This document shows positions 44,500 through 54,618 of a stretch of DNA of 64,000 nt, piece after piece (positions within the stretch are counted from its first letter, which is position 1; each line of letters opens with the position of its first letter). Source of the DNA: Lachnospiraceae bacterium (lineage in GTDB: Bacteria > Bacillota > Clostridia > Lachnospirales > Lachnospiraceae); NCBI GenBank assembly GCA_022845955.1, contig AP025576.1, positions 1,550,001 to 1,614,000 on the forward strand. Reading direction: 5' to 3'. A program made the position numbers and the translations under genes. The notes beneath the pieces were generated by a model. The model was not told the DNA's origin and ran no database searches. It saw only the letters and a list, made by a program, of their open reading frames with translations.

Positions 44500-45447
44500 A
44501 TGAAAAGGAAAGAAAAAACAAGGAAAGGGTTCCGCCTGGGCTACGACAGGGCCACACAGCTTCAGCTGCATACCCTCATGCTGCCCGGAACCGTTCTGAT
44601 GCTGCTGTTCAGTATCGTGCCGCTGTTCGGCCTGCTGCTGGCTTTTAAAAATTACAGTGTCATAGAAGGAATCAAAGGGGTATTCACCAGTCCCTGGTAT
44701 GGCTTCCAGAATTTCAAGGTCATATTCGGCAACTTTGACTTCAAGCGTATGCTGGTAAATACCCTGGGAATCAATCTGATTGGGAATCTGGTGAATATCG
44801 TGATGGCGATTCTGTTTGCTTTATTCATCAATGAAATCGCCCGTCCCAGATTTAAAAGCTTTGTCCAGACAGTGACCTACATGCCCCATTTTATTTCCTG
44901 GGTAGTATTCGGAGGGATCGTCATTACGCTTCTGAGCGGTGACGGCGGTCTGTTCAATCAGATTCTGATGAAGCTGGGGATCATTTCCCAGCCTGTCGTC
45001 TTTATGGCCCAGCCCCGGTATTTTTGGGCGATAGCTATTCTTTCCAATCTGGTCAAGGAACTGGGATGGAGTACCATCCTGTATACCGCAGCCATATCCG
45101 GCGTGGATCAGGAGCTGTATGAGGCCGCGGATCTGGACGGCGCAGGCAGACTGCAGAAAATGCGCTACGTAACTCTTCCCTGTATCAAGGGAACTATTGT
45201 GATTATGGTAATCTTCGCCGTTGCGGGCATCATGAACAACAACTTCGATCAGCTCTATGTGCTGCAGAATTCTTTTAACCTGGAACGAAGTGAAGTCATT
45301 GACACCTACATCTATAAAGTAGGCCTGCAGCAGCTGCAGTTCGGTATGGCGGCGGCCGTTAACATTTTTAAATCCATACTGGCAATTATCCTGCTGACAA
45401 CTGCCAACTTTGTATCCAACAAGCTGACGGACAGCGGCCTGTTCTGA
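44500..45447 (+). CDS. Sugar ABC permease (LplB-like)
   Basis: 315 residues from ATG 44500 with ACGGAGG. Six membrane helices; EAA motif ELYEAADLDGAGRLQKMRYVTLP near residue 205. First permease of the transporter. The ATPase is not in the operon, as is typical: a shared MsmK-type ATPase would serve. Confidence 0.92.
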   Translation: MKRKEKTRKGFRLGYDRATQLQLHTLMLPGTVLMLLFSIVPLFGLLLAFKNYSVIEGIKGVFTSPWYGFQNFKVIFGNFDFKRMLVNTLGINLIGNLVNIVMAILFALFINEIARPRFKSFVQTVTYMPHFISWVVFGGIVITLLSGDGGLFNQILMKLGIISQPVVFMAQPRYFWAIAILSNLVKELGWSTILYTAAISGVDQELYEAADLDGAGRLQKMRYVTLPCIKGTIVIMVIFAVAGIMNNNFDQLYVLQNSFNLERSEVIDTYIYKVGLQQLQFGMAAAVNIFKSILAIILLTTANFVSNKLTDSGLF

Positions 45448-45467
45448 GCGGAAAGCGGAGGTTTCCT

Positions 45468-46382
45468 ATGAATAAAATCAAATCAAGAAGGGAGAAACGT
45501 TTTTCCGTTCTCCTGACGATAGTTATGATACTCATTATGGTGATCACGGTGTATCCGGTATGGTATTCCCTGATCAATTCCCTGAACAGCGCCCAGGCTA
45601 TTGCCAAAGACGGCTATGCCATGCTGCTGCCGGGAGAATTTTCCCTGGAGAGCTGGAAATCCGTGCTGAAAAATCCGGAAATATTCCGGGCCTTCGGTAT
45701 CACACTCTCCCGGACTGTGATTGTCACGGTGGTGCAGACTCTATTTACCGCCATGTTTGCTTATGGGTTTTCCCGGGACAATCTGGTGGGAAAGAAATTT
45801 TACACAGTGCTGGGGTTTATCAGCATGTACTTAAACGGCGGCGTTATCGCCTATTTTATCCTGTTCAACGCCATGCATATTTACAACAGCTACTGGGTGT
45901 ATATCCTGCCTGCGCTGTTCGGCGGCTTCTATAACGTCATCATTTTTAACACCAATTTCAAAGCGATCCCCGAATCCCTGTTTGAGTCGGCCAAAATCGA
46001 CGGGGCGAGCGAGTATACGATATTTTTCCGTCTGGTCATTCCTCTGTCCAAGCCTGTTATCAGCGCGCTGGGCATCTTTACGGCAGTGGCTACCTGGAAT
46101 GATTATACCCAGACCCTGTATTATACCAAATCATCGGAAATCCAGACGCTGTCCTATTACATGCTTTCCATCACCAAGGCCAGCGCCTCCGCCGCCCAGC
46201 TGGGTGAAACCATGAGTGCGGGAGCGGCTTCCGTGCTGACCACGGTATCCAATTCCTCAGCCAACTACAAGACAATCGAACTGGCCTGTATGGTGCTGTC
46301 GGCACTGCCTCTGATTATCATGTATCCTTTTGCCCAGAAGTTTTTTGAAAAAGGCGTTATGGTAGGATCGGTAAAAGGGTAG
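45468..46382 (+). CDS. Sugar ABC permease (YtcP/AraQ-like)
   Basis: 304 residues, six helices, EAA motif SLFESAKIDGASEYTIFFRLVIPLSKP. Pairs with the LplB-like permease. C-terminal YPFAQKFFEKGVMVGSVKG is the standard ending of this subunit. GCGGAGG precedes the ATG. Confidence 0.92.
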   Translation: MNKIKSRREKRFSVLLTIVMILIMVITVYPVWYSLINSLNSAQAIAKDGYAMLLPGEFSLESWKSVLKNPEIFRAFGITLSRTVIVTVVQTLFTAMFAYGFSRDNLVGKKFYTVLGFISMYLNGGVIAYFILFNAMHIYNSYWVYILPALFGGFYNVIIFNTNFKAIPESLFESAKIDGASEYTIFFRLVIPLSKPVISALGIFTAVATWNDYTQTLYYTKSSEIQTLSYYMLSITKASASAAQLGETMSAGAASVLTTVSNSSANYKTIELACMVLSALPLIIMYPFAQKFFEKGVMVGSVKG

Positions 46383-46414
46383 TTGCCCTGCGGTTGAAAA
46401 TGTGCCAGAATGAA

Positions 46415-46450
46415 GGTACGGTTCAGACGGCCCTTTGCGGCCTGCGGCAG
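46415..46450 (+). repeat. Dispersed repeat, extended copy
   Basis: GTACGGTTCAGACGGCCC then TTTGCGGCCTGCGGC, in the 153-base gap before the GH51 gene. Confidence 0.6.
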
Positions 46451-46535
46451 GCATTGGGTTCTGCAGCCGCGTTCGTCCGGCGCATTGTATGCGGGATTAG
46501 CACACTCTGGAAAAAAGAGGGAGAAGGAGAATAGG

Positions 46536-48431
46536 ATGGCAGTGATTCAAGTAGAAAAGGAATGGACAAAAGAGCCGGTGGACCGGCGGATTTTCGGCAA
46601 CTTTATTGAGTCGGGCTTCGGACGGCAGGTGAACGGGATGTGGAGCGAGATGCTGTATAACCGCGCGTTCCGGCAGGTGCCTGCAATCAAAATCGCCACA
46701 TGGGAATGGCTCGGACTGGATAAAGAACACTATAACAGCGGGGCGCCTTTCTGGCACAGCGGTTATGAGGAAAATGACTGGCAGCCGGTGGGAACTCCGG
46801 CAATGGCGCATACCTGCGGTATACATACTTATAAGGGGACCACTTCCCTTTTACTGGAGAATACGGACGGCAAAGAATGCGGCCTCAGACAGGAAGGGAT
46901 CCATCTGAAGCAGGGAAAGACCTACCGTTTCCGTCTGTTTGCCGGAATCCGCGGCAGATTGAGCGAAGCCGGGTTAAACGGATTCGGGGATACTATCCAC
47001 AAAGAAGAAGCGGAAGAACTGAGAGTGGCAATCGGAACACAGTGTACCCGTTTTTCCCTGACAACGGTTCCGCGGCTGTATGAATGGGAATGGACCGCGG
47101 AGGAAGATACGGTTACGGATATCCGCCTTACCTTTGCGTTCCCGGGAACATTGATCCTGGCCTTTGCTTCCCTGATGCCTGCCGACAACCTGGGCGGCTG
47201 GCGTGCGGATGTGGTGGAAAAGCTGAAGGAGGCCTCCCCCAGCGTGGTACGGTTCCCGGGCGGCTGCTTTGTCAGCTTCTATAATTGGGAAAGCTCCGTC
47301 GGAGACCGGGATACCAGAGAACCCCAGCCCAGCTTTTACTGGGGAGGGCTGGAGGAAAATGATGTGGGGCTGGATGAATTCCTGCACCTTTCTTCCCTGG
47401 TTGGTTTCGAACCCCAGATCTGCTTTAACATGATGACCTCCGATCCCTTTAAAGCCAGGCAGCTGGTGGAATATCTGAATGCGCCTGAAACCGTGGGGAT
47501 GGGCCGCCGACGTATGCTGAACGGAAATCCCAGGCCCTATGGAGTGAAGCTGTTTGAAATGGATAACGAACCGGGAAGAAAATGGACGGCGCAGCAGTAT
47601 GCCTGCCAATGTGTGGAGTTTGCCCGGGAAATGCGCCTGGCGGATCCCGGCATCGAGCTGATGCTGGCGGCTTATGCCTATGAACCGGAGTTCCTCCCGG
47701 GAATGCTGGAGATCGCAGGAAAAGATATCCAATATGTCATATACAGACAGGGCAGCCCGGATTTTGTCCATAAAATACTGCCCGTAATCCGGGAATATAA
47801 CCGGAAGAACCAGACGAATCTGAAGCTGGTAAATACGGAGTGGCTTCCCTCCTGCCACAGCCCGGAACCTTTTGAAGATCCGCGGATGCCTCTTGATTTC
47901 AGATGGCACGGTGAGGTGACCAACGACTACGCCAATATTTTCGGCGTCCAGCAGATCAGCTGGAACTATGCCCTCAACGGCGCCCGAAGGCTGCTGGATT
48001 ATATCAGCTACGGCGGGGAATTTGCCCTTGCCAATTTCAATAATATGTGCAATACCTGGGGACAGAACATAATCGAGGCTACCAAGGATAGCTGTTATCT
48101 GTCCTGCATGGGCAAGGTATTCGCCCTGTTTGCCCGCGTGTTCGAGCCCTGCTTTGCAGCAAAGACCCGGACCGGAGACGAGAAGCTGTTTGCCCTGGCT
48201 GTAAAGACGGTTACCGGGAAACAGCAGCTCTATCTTATTAACCATTCAGGAAGCACCTGTGATACGCTGCTGCCGGAAGGAAACTGGACCTGCCGGGACG
48301 GCCTGCAGGGATGCGGCCGGATGGCCCATGAAACGGAAGGGGAAAGCTGCGCTGAGGGCTGTCTGATACAGCCGGAAGGATCGCGGATTAGGGTTCCGGG
48401 ACTTTGCTTTTTGTGTCTGGAACGCAGCTGA
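46536..48431 (+). CDS. GH51-like alpha-L-arabinofuranosidase
   Basis: 631 residues from ATG 46536 with GAGGGAGAAGGAG. The N-terminal blocks (RIFGNFIESGFGRQVNGMWSEM) and VRFPGGCFVSFYNWESSVGDRD, WGGLEENDVGLDEFL are GH51 signatures. Putative acid/base Glu345 in DNEPG and nucleophile Glu435 in NTEWLP. No signal peptide, so it should act on imported oligosaccharides in the cytoplasm. Releases arabinofuranosyl units; the linkage partner is not predictable. Confidence 0.9.
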   Translation: MAVIQVEKEWTKEPVDRRIFGNFIESGFGRQVNGMWSEMLYNRAFRQVPAIKIATWEWLGLDKEHYNSGAPFWHSGYEENDWQPVGTPAMAHTCGIHTYKGTTSLLLENTDGKECGLRQEGIHLKQGKTYRFRLFAGIRGRLSEAGLNGFGDTIHKEEAEELRVAIGTQCTRFSLTTVPRLYEWEWTAEEDTVTDIRLTFAFPGTLILAFASLMPADNLGGWRADVVEKLKEASPSVVRFPGGCFVSFYNWESSVGDRDTREPQPSFYWGGLEENDVGLDEFLHLSSLVGFEPQICFNMMTSDPFKARQLVEYLNAPETVGMGRRRMLNGNPRPYGVKLFEMDNEPGRKWTAQQYACQCVEFAREMRLADPGIELMLAAYAYEPEFLPGMLEIAGKDIQYVIYRQGSPDFVHKILPVIREYNRKNQTNLKLVNTEWLPSCHSPEPFEDPRMPLDFRWHGEVTNDYANIFGVQQISWNYALNGARRLLDYISYGGEFALANFNNMCNTWGQNIIEATKDSCYLSCMGKVFALFARVFEPCFAAKTRTGDEKLFALAVKTVTGKQQLYLINHSGSTCDTLLPEGNWTCRDGLQGCGRMAHETEGESCAEGCLIQPEGSRIRVPGLCFLCLERS

Positions 48432-48451
48432 CAGGAGATAACGGGAAGTAT

Positions 48452-48500
48452 AAAAAAGACGGGCAGCGGCCTTGGATAACCGCTGTCCGTCTTTTTTTAT
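48452..48500 (+). terminator. Strong terminator after the GH51 gene
   Basis: AAAAAAGACGG-GCAGCGG / CCGCTGT-CCGTCTTTTTTT, perfect lower stem; closes the first glycan module. Confidence 0.85.
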
Positions 48501-48728
48501 GGCCTTTGCGGCAAATATACGGACCGGTTTAACAGGCCTGCAGGATAACGAGTTCATAATCCCGGCTTCCCACGCCGATTTCAGCAGACCCCCGCAGAGA
48601 ACGTTGCGTATAATTGCATGGAGAGTTAAGGGCAGGATCTTGGTGGATTTTGCCTTTTTTATTTGCACCGATCTATTATTCTATTGTATATTTACTATAA
48701 AAGAGTAGTATAATGGAGGCGGGAATGG

Positions 48729-50480
48729 ATGAATCTAAAAAACAATAAAAAGGGTGTGCTGCGGGGAAGCTTTACGATACAAAGTAAAATATTGGCTGTT
48801 TGTTTATCTCTTGCCCTAGGAATAACAATGGTTTCGCTTATTTTATCTTATTATACGGAAATTAATTCTTACAGGAAAATAGCTGAAAGCTATTTGACAC
48901 AGTACATCAGGTTTGCAGATCAAAATTTCGATAACATGATAGGGGAAGCAAGAAAAATTTCTCTTTCTATTGCAGTGAGTAATGATATGATTTACCCCAT
49001 CCTGAATAATGAACTGACCAGTGAAGTTTCTTATGACCGGTTCCTTCAAAAAAAGCGTATTACCAACTTCCTGTCAGGTTTAATGACACAGAAAGAGTAT
49101 ATTGCGGATATAATGATTGTTACCAGGAATGGCTCGGTATACCAGGCGAGTCAGGACTTAATTGTACGGAAAGACCTGCAGGAAGAGGATATACAGATTG
49201 CGCTGCGTTCAGAAAGAGCCGGGATTATTTATGACAGAAAGAAAAATTCGGTTATTTATTGCTGGCCTATTTACTATAAAAATGAGATAAAAGCAACCGG
49301 AATGATAAACTTAAAGTATGACTTTCTGGTAGATGCGTATAATATGGAGCCGTTAAGAACTTCTACCGTTATTATAACTATTCCGGAGGATACGGTTTTT
49401 TATAGTAATAGGGGGGATGAGAAAGAAACAGCGCATATCCTGCAGATGATTGGGAAAAAAGAAAAGGATACGGGCTATATAAAAATAAACGGGGAAAAAC
49501 AGTATTACATAAGAAACAAATCCGGCACAGGTTTTATGTCAATATCCGTACTGATACCTTATCGTGTCCTGTCAAAAGATGCAGAGAAATTAAAATTAAA
49601 ATTTATAATTATCGGGTTCTGTGCTGCTGCGGCTGCCGTTATCTGTTCTGTTTTTTTATCACGGAAATTATGCCGGAATCTTAAGCAATTATCCAATAAT
49701 ATGGAGGAAATCAGACAAGGGAATATGGAAGTAAGAGTGTCCGTACAAACAAGAGATGAGATTGGGATTTTGGCGGATACATTTAACAGAATGATGGATC
49801 AAATAGCAAAGCTCATGATTGAGATAAAGGAAAAAGAAATAGTAAAAAAGGAGGCGGAACAGAAATTTTTAGATGCACAGATAGAACCCCATTTTTTATA
49901 TAATTCCATTAACAGTATCCAATATGTAGCCCACATGCGGGGAGAAGAAGAAATAGAAAGGGTGGCAATCGCATTATCGGAGTTATTCAGGAGTGTGTTA
50001 TCTAATAAAAGAGAGTTTATAACGCTTTGGGAAGAAAAAGAATATATCGATAATTATATCCTGATTGAACGTTTTAAGTATACCCGCGATTTTTCCCTGA
50101 TTTGGGATGTGGAAGAAGAATTGTGGGCATATCAGATACCTAAGCTTCTGCTGCAGCCAATCGTTGAAAACGCATTGATTCATGGTATTGCCGACAAAGA
50201 AGAAGGGGTGATTAATATTAAGGTTTACAGGGACGAAAATGCCGTAGTAGTAAAAATATTGGATAACGGGAAAGGGATTGCCAGAAACAGATTGCAGGAA
50301 TTACAGGAAGGGATCTATAAAAATAAGAAATCAAGGTTCCGAAGGGTTGGGATATCCAATGTATTTGAAAGAATAAAGCTATTATTCGGAGAAGAATACG
50401 GAGGAAATATTTACAGTTATCAAAATACTTTTACATGCATAGAGTTGACACTTCCACTATATGTGGAGCAATACCTGTGA
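48729..50480 (+). CDS. Two-component sensor histidine kinase, YesM type
   Basis: 583 residues. N-terminal helix about 20-40, sensor domain to about 285, second helix 290-310, HAMP about 312-365, phospho-acceptor in QIEPHFLYNSINSIQ, ATPase LVENALIHG and DNGKGIA. AT-rich codons compared with the previous YesM. GGAGG ahead of the ATG. Overlaps the regulator gene region by no bases, with the regulator starting 17 bases on. Confidence 0.92.
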   Translation: MNLKNNKKGVLRGSFTIQSKILAVCLSLALGITMVSLILSYYTEINSYRKIAESYLTQYIRFADQNFDNMIGEARKISLSIAVSNDMIYPILNNELTSEVSYDRFLQKKRITNFLSGLMTQKEYIADIMIVTRNGSVYQASQDLIVRKDLQEEDIQIALRSERAGIIYDRKKNSVIYCWPIYYKNEIKATGMINLKYDFLVDAYNMEPLRTSTVIITIPEDTVFYSNRGDEKETAHILQMIGKKEKDTGYIKINGEKQYYIRNKSGTGFMSISVLIPYRVLSKDAEKLKLKFIIIGFCAAAAAVICSVFLSRKLCRNLKQLSNNMEEIRQGNMEVRVSVQTRDEIGILADTFNRMMDQIAKLMIEIKEKEIVKKEAEQKFLDAQIEPHFLYNSINSIQYVAHMRGEEEIERVAIALSELFRSVLSNKREFITLWEEKEYIDNYILIERFKYTRDFSLIWDVEEELWAYQIPKLLLQPIVENALIHGIADKEEGVINIKVYRDENAVVVKILDNGKGIARNRLQELQEGIYKNKKSRFRRVGISNVFERIKLLFGEEYGGNIYSYQNTFTCIELTLPLYVEQYL

Positions 50481-50496
50481 GGGGGACAAGACAAAA

Positions 50497-51993
50497 ATGC
50501 CGGTTAAAATGGTAGTGGTAGATGATGAAAAAGTGTTTCGAAACTATATTAAATCAATGGAATTTATCGGACACGGCGAATACGAACTGGTTGGGGAAGC
50601 AGGAAATGCGGAAGAAGCGCTTCCAATTCTTGCCAAAAAAGAGGTGGATATCATAATTCTTGACATTTCAATGCCCGGCAGGAACGGAGTGGAATTTTCC
50701 AAAATAGTTGCAGGAAAGTATCCGCAGATTTCAATGATAATAGTAAGCGGTTATGATGATTACGATTTTGTAAGAGAGACTTTGAAAAATGGCGCAAGGG
50801 ACTATATCCTGAAGAGCAGGCTGACAGAAGAACTTCTTCACAATGTGCTGGAAGAAATAGGAAAACGCAGAAAAGACAGGACATTATGGGATATAAAGAA
50901 GGAATTAAGACACCGGGCGGACGAGTGGATATTCGGAGACGGGGGGAACCCTTTTACCTCTGATAATTCGAAGAAAGCAGTTATGATAGAAAAGGTGGAT
51001 TTTGTTAAGAAATATTCACGTACAGCCAAGGAAAATATAGCGGAGGGAATATGTAAAATATTTGAGAGATTATCTACGGATAAAATGGATATCCTGGCTG
51101 TTCATCACGAAGAAAATTTATTTGTTATTCTCGTCCGTTTTTATGAAGAAAACTCGGAAAAGAAGATGAGGGAAATTCTTGAATATCATCATTTAGTCGG
51201 CTCAGACAGCATAAAGAGCCTGTATGAAATGAGAACATCAGTCTGGTATTGTCCGTTTTTCTTCAGTGACAATGCGTTAAAGTCCTATGTGCTTCATAGA
51301 GTGGAAACGACGGAAAAAGCGGATAGGTCGATAGATACGCAATTATCATTGACGATTCATCAGCAAAAAAGGATTCTGTCGGTGATAGAACAGCCGAATA
51401 TAAAAGAGGCTGTAGATATTATAAAAGATATTTATGGACAGATCCCGGAGGATAACACCAGCCTGTGTTTTATGGTTACAAAAGAATTGATAGAATTATT
51501 GGAAAAGGCGACAACTGAGTACGGAATTAAGCTTGATTTTATACCGAAGAATTATGATTTGTTTGACTATACGAAAGGAAAAAAGCGGTTGGCTTTAAGT
51601 GAGAATATTTCAGGATTATACGGCAATGTACTGAGAGAAATCAAGAGCCGGCAGGATTCCCTCCAGAATTATTCAATAATTGTTACAAACGCAATTGACT
51701 ATTTGCAGGAGAATTTTTATAAGAAGATCCGCCTGAGTAAAATGGCGGCAGATATAGGAGTCAACAGTTCCTATTTGAGCAGGGTATTTCATTCTGAAAC
51801 AGGATATACCGTGACGGAATATCTGAAAAAAGTAAGAATAGAAGAAGCAGAAAAACTGGTATTAGACAGAATTCCATTAAAAACGGTAGCATATCAGTGC
51901 GGCTTTAACAGCTGCGGTATTTTTTTTAAGACATTTAAAGATTATACGGGAAAAACACCGAAGGAATTTTTCAGGGATAGTAAAAATACATGA
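50497..51993 (+). CDS. YesN-type response regulator with AraC domain
   Basis: 498 residues from ATG 50497 (GAGGGGG upstream); an ATG 12 codons before is less likely. Receiver 1-125 (VVVDDEK, IIILDISMPGRNG), a middle domain of unknown kind, and the AraC HTH at the C-terminus (VNSSYLSRVFHSETGYTVTEYLKKVRIEEAEKL, FKDYTGKTPKEFFRD). Expected to activate the ABC/sulfatase genes downstream. Confidence 0.92.
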   Translation: MPVKMVVVDDEKVFRNYIKSMEFIGHGEYELVGEAGNAEEALPILAKKEVDIIILDISMPGRNGVEFSKIVAGKYPQISMIIVSGYDDYDFVRETLKNGARDYILKSRLTEELLHNVLEEIGKRRKDRTLWDIKKELRHRADEWIFGDGGNPFTSDNSKKAVMIEKVDFVKKYSRTAKENIAEGICKIFERLSTDKMDILAVHHEENLFVILVRFYEENSEKKMREILEYHHLVGSDSIKSLYEMRTSVWYCPFFFSDNALKSYVLHRVETTEKADRSIDTQLSLTIHQQKRILSVIEQPNIKEAVDIIKDIYGQIPEDNTSLCFMVTKELIELLEKATTEYGIKLDFIPKNYDLFDYTKGKKRLALSENISGLYGNVLREIKSRQDSLQNYSIIVTNAIDYLQENFYKKIRLSKMAADIGVNSSYLSRVFHSETGYTVTEYLKKVRIEEAEKLVLDRIPLKTVAYQCGFNSCGIFFKTFKDYTGKTPKEFFRDSKNT

Positions 51994-52090
51994 TAGAAAA
52001 GTAAAAAATAACAATCATTTTCAAAAAAACACACAGGGAAACTATGCTACCATGAAACAGTAACAAATAACGGAAATGGAGGAAGGTCTT

Positions 52091-53704
52091 ATGAGAAAAG
52101 GTATTTCGTTACTGCTGTGCGTGGCATTAGCCGGAAGTCTGCTGGCTGGGTGCCAATCGGAAAAAAACGATAAACCGGCCGCGGGAGTGGAAGAGGAAGG
52201 GCAGCAGACCGCGGCGGAATCATCGCAAACAGAGGGTCCGGACGGACTCAATATGGAAGGATTCCCTGTAGTCAGGGAACCGGTCACCCTGACTGTTTAC
52301 GGACAGCGGGATCAGAACCAGGCTGATTGGGATGAGGTAATGGTGCTGAAGGAATATGAAAAGATGACCAATGTCCGCATGGATTATCAGGAGGTCCCTG
52401 CAGACGGTTTTCAGGAAAATCTGCAGCTTCTGTTTGCTTCAAACGATTTGCCGGATGTTTTTTTAAGGTGCTGGCTGACTGACAATCAGATTGCCACTTA
52501 TGGAGTTACAAGTAATCAGCTTATGCCCCTTGAAGATTTGATTGACACATATGCGCCCAATCTGACCCGGGTTTTAGAGGAAAATCCGTTAATGAGGCAG
52601 GCAATAACAGCTTCCGACGGCCATATATATGCAATTCCGCAGATTGATATCAGTGCCACGGGACGTATTGATTTTAAACAGTGGATTAATAAGAAATGGT
52701 TAGATGAGCTGAAATTGGATATTCCCACTAATTATGAGGAATTTAAGGAGGTGCTGATTGCATTCAGGGATGGAGATCCTAACGGGAATGGAGAAAAAGA
52801 TGAGATTCCCTTAGGCGTGCGCGAACCCAGCTCCATTTATGTATTGGGAGGTTCTTTCGGATTACAGTATCAAATGAAAGATACCTATAATGTGGACAAG
52901 GAAGGGAAGCTTCACAACTGGTTATGTGATGATGCGTTTAAAGTATATCTTCAATATATGAATGAGCTGTATGAAGAAGGCCTGTTATGGCAGGATTATT
53001 ATAAAAATGACAGACCGGCGTGGAGAAGTAATCTTGCAGGTGAATTATTTGGTGCCATGTACATGCCTTATTCGGATGTTTTTCTGAATTGTGAATTGGA
53101 TTATGTGGGATACGAACCCTTAAAGGGACCGGATGGCAAACAGCTTTGGGCCAATGTAAATACCGGTGTAACAGGCGGTGCTTTTGCCCTGAGCAATACA
53201 TGCAGTAATCCGGAAGCTGCTATCAGATGGGTGGATTACTTTTATAGTGAAGAGGGAAGCCTGTTCTTTAATTACGGCCTGGAGGGGGAAACGTATACCT
53301 TTGACGATGCCGGTATCCCAAGGTTTAAGGATGAGATTTTGAATGCGGAAGAGGGCTTTATGACAGCTCTTGGTAAAATTAATTTAGTGCCCGGAAAAGG
53401 CTTTCCCTGTCTGATAACGGATAAGACAGATGGCACAGTCGCCAGCGATCACACGAAGGAAGTTACGAAGGTGCTTACCGGTTTCCTGCCGGAGAAGGTT
53501 TATGCAAAACCGTCTGTCAGCATGGAGGATACGGAAAGAGTGATAGCGATCGAACAGGATTTACAGAATTACAGGGATGAATCTGTAACGAAGTTCATTA
53601 TCGGTGAATGGGACTTTGATAAATGGGATGAATATTGTGCAACGCTTGAGCAAATCGGCATCAGGGAATTGGAAGAGATATACCAGAAGGCTTTGGGGGA
53701 CTGA
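52091..53704 (+). CDS. Sugar ABC transporter, substrate-binding lipoprotein
   Basis: 537 residues from ATG 52091 with GGAGGAAGG. Lipobox LLAGC (Cys17), acidic linker to about residue 55, then a large LplA-type binding domain (LPDVFLRCWLTDNQ; DGHIYAIPQIDIS; YVLGGSFGLQYQMKD). It captures the sugar for the two permeases that follow. One-base overlap with the next gene. Confidence 0.9.
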   Translation: MRKGISLLLCVALAGSLLAGCQSEKNDKPAAGVEEEGQQTAAESSQTEGPDGLNMEGFPVVREPVTLTVYGQRDQNQADWDEVMVLKEYEKMTNVRMDYQEVPADGFQENLQLLFASNDLPDVFLRCWLTDNQIATYGVTSNQLMPLEDLIDTYAPNLTRVLEENPLMRQAITASDGHIYAIPQIDISATGRIDFKQWINKKWLDELKLDIPTNYEEFKEVLIAFRDGDPNGNGEKDEIPLGVREPSSIYVLGGSFGLQYQMKDTYNVDKEGKLHNWLCDDAFKVYLQYMNELYEEGLLWQDYYKNDRPAWRSNLAGELFGAMYMPYSDVFLNCELDYVGYEPLKGPDGKQLWANVNTGVTGGAFALSNTCSNPEAAIRWVDYFYSEEGSLFFNYGLEGETYTFDDAGIPRFKDEILNAEEGFMTALGKINLVPGKGFPCLITDKTDGTVASDHTKEVTKVLTGFLPEKVYAKPSVSMEDTERVIAIEQDLQNYRDESVTKFIIGEWDFDKWDEYCATLEQIGIRELEEIYQKALGD

Positions 53705-54609
53705 TGAAAGAAAAATTGAAAAATATCAAGAGATACAGCAGTCTGTATGCGTTATTGATGGTGCCATTGGTGTGGTATATCGTATTCAAATATATCCCTA
53801 TGTATGGGCTGCAGATTGCTTTTAAAAGATTTAATCCCAGTCTGGGAATAGCAGGCAGCCCATGGGCCGGGGTGACATATTTTAAACAGTTTTTCGGTTC
53901 TTATTATTTTGGGGATATTTTATGGAATACAATATCGCTCAGTCTGTTTACGATGCTGATTGGATTTCCCATGCCGATTATTCTGGCGCTTCTGATCAAT
54001 GAGATCAAGAGTATAAAATTCAGGAAAATAATACAGAACATAACGTATATGCCTAATTTTTTATCGGTAGTCGTTATTGTAAGCATGCTGACTTTGTTTT
54101 CAAATAAAGATTATGGTTTGTTTAATAAGCTGACAGGATTTTTCGGGGCGGCATCGGTGGATTTCATGTCGAAGCCCTCCTGTTTCCAGCCTTTGTATGT
54201 ATTTTCCAATGTATGGCAGTTTATGGGATTTAATGCAATTATATATATAGCGGCTCTTGCGGGAGTGGACCAGGAACTGTATGAGGCGGCTTCTATAGAC
54301 GGAGCCACAAGAATGCAGAAAATCATTCATATTTCCGTTCCCTGCATCATGGGCACGATTCTTATTATGTTTATTATGAGAATCGGAAATTTAATGTCTG
54401 TAGGTTTTGAAAAGGTATTGCTGATGCAGAACAGTGTCACGTTATCTTCCAGTGAAATCATATCCACCTTTATCTATAAAAATGGGATTCAAAAAGGGCA
54501 GTTCAGTTATAGTACGGCCGTAGGAATGTTCAATTCTGTCATAAATTTTATATTATTGATAAGTGCCAATTCTATCAGTAAGAAAACAACCAAAACAGGT
54601 TTGTGGTAG
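53704..54609 (+). CDS. Sugar ABC permease (LplB-like)
   Basis: 301 residues, six helices, EAA motif ELYEAASIDGATRMQKIIHISVP. Start overlaps the preceding stop (TGATG), so translation is coupled. Confidence 0.92.
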   Translation: MKEKLKNIKRYSSLYALLMVPLVWYIVFKYIPMYGLQIAFKRFNPSLGIAGSPWAGVTYFKQFFGSYYFGDILWNTISLSLFTMLIGFPMPIILALLINEIKSIKFRKIIQNITYMPNFLSVVVIVSMLTLFSNKDYGLFNKLTGFFGAASVDFMSKPSCFQPLYVFSNVWQFMGFNAIIYIAALAGVDQELYEAASIDGATRMQKIIHISVPCIMGTILIMFIMRIGNLMSVGFEKVLLMQNSVTLSSSEIISTFIYKNGIQKGQFSYSTAVGMFNSVINFILLISANSISKKTTKTGLW

Positions 54610-54618
54610 AAGGGAGAT

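Noticed and set aside
46974..48245. 423-codon open frame opposite the GH51 gene
   Set aside because: Shadow of a clear glycosidase; no start signal.
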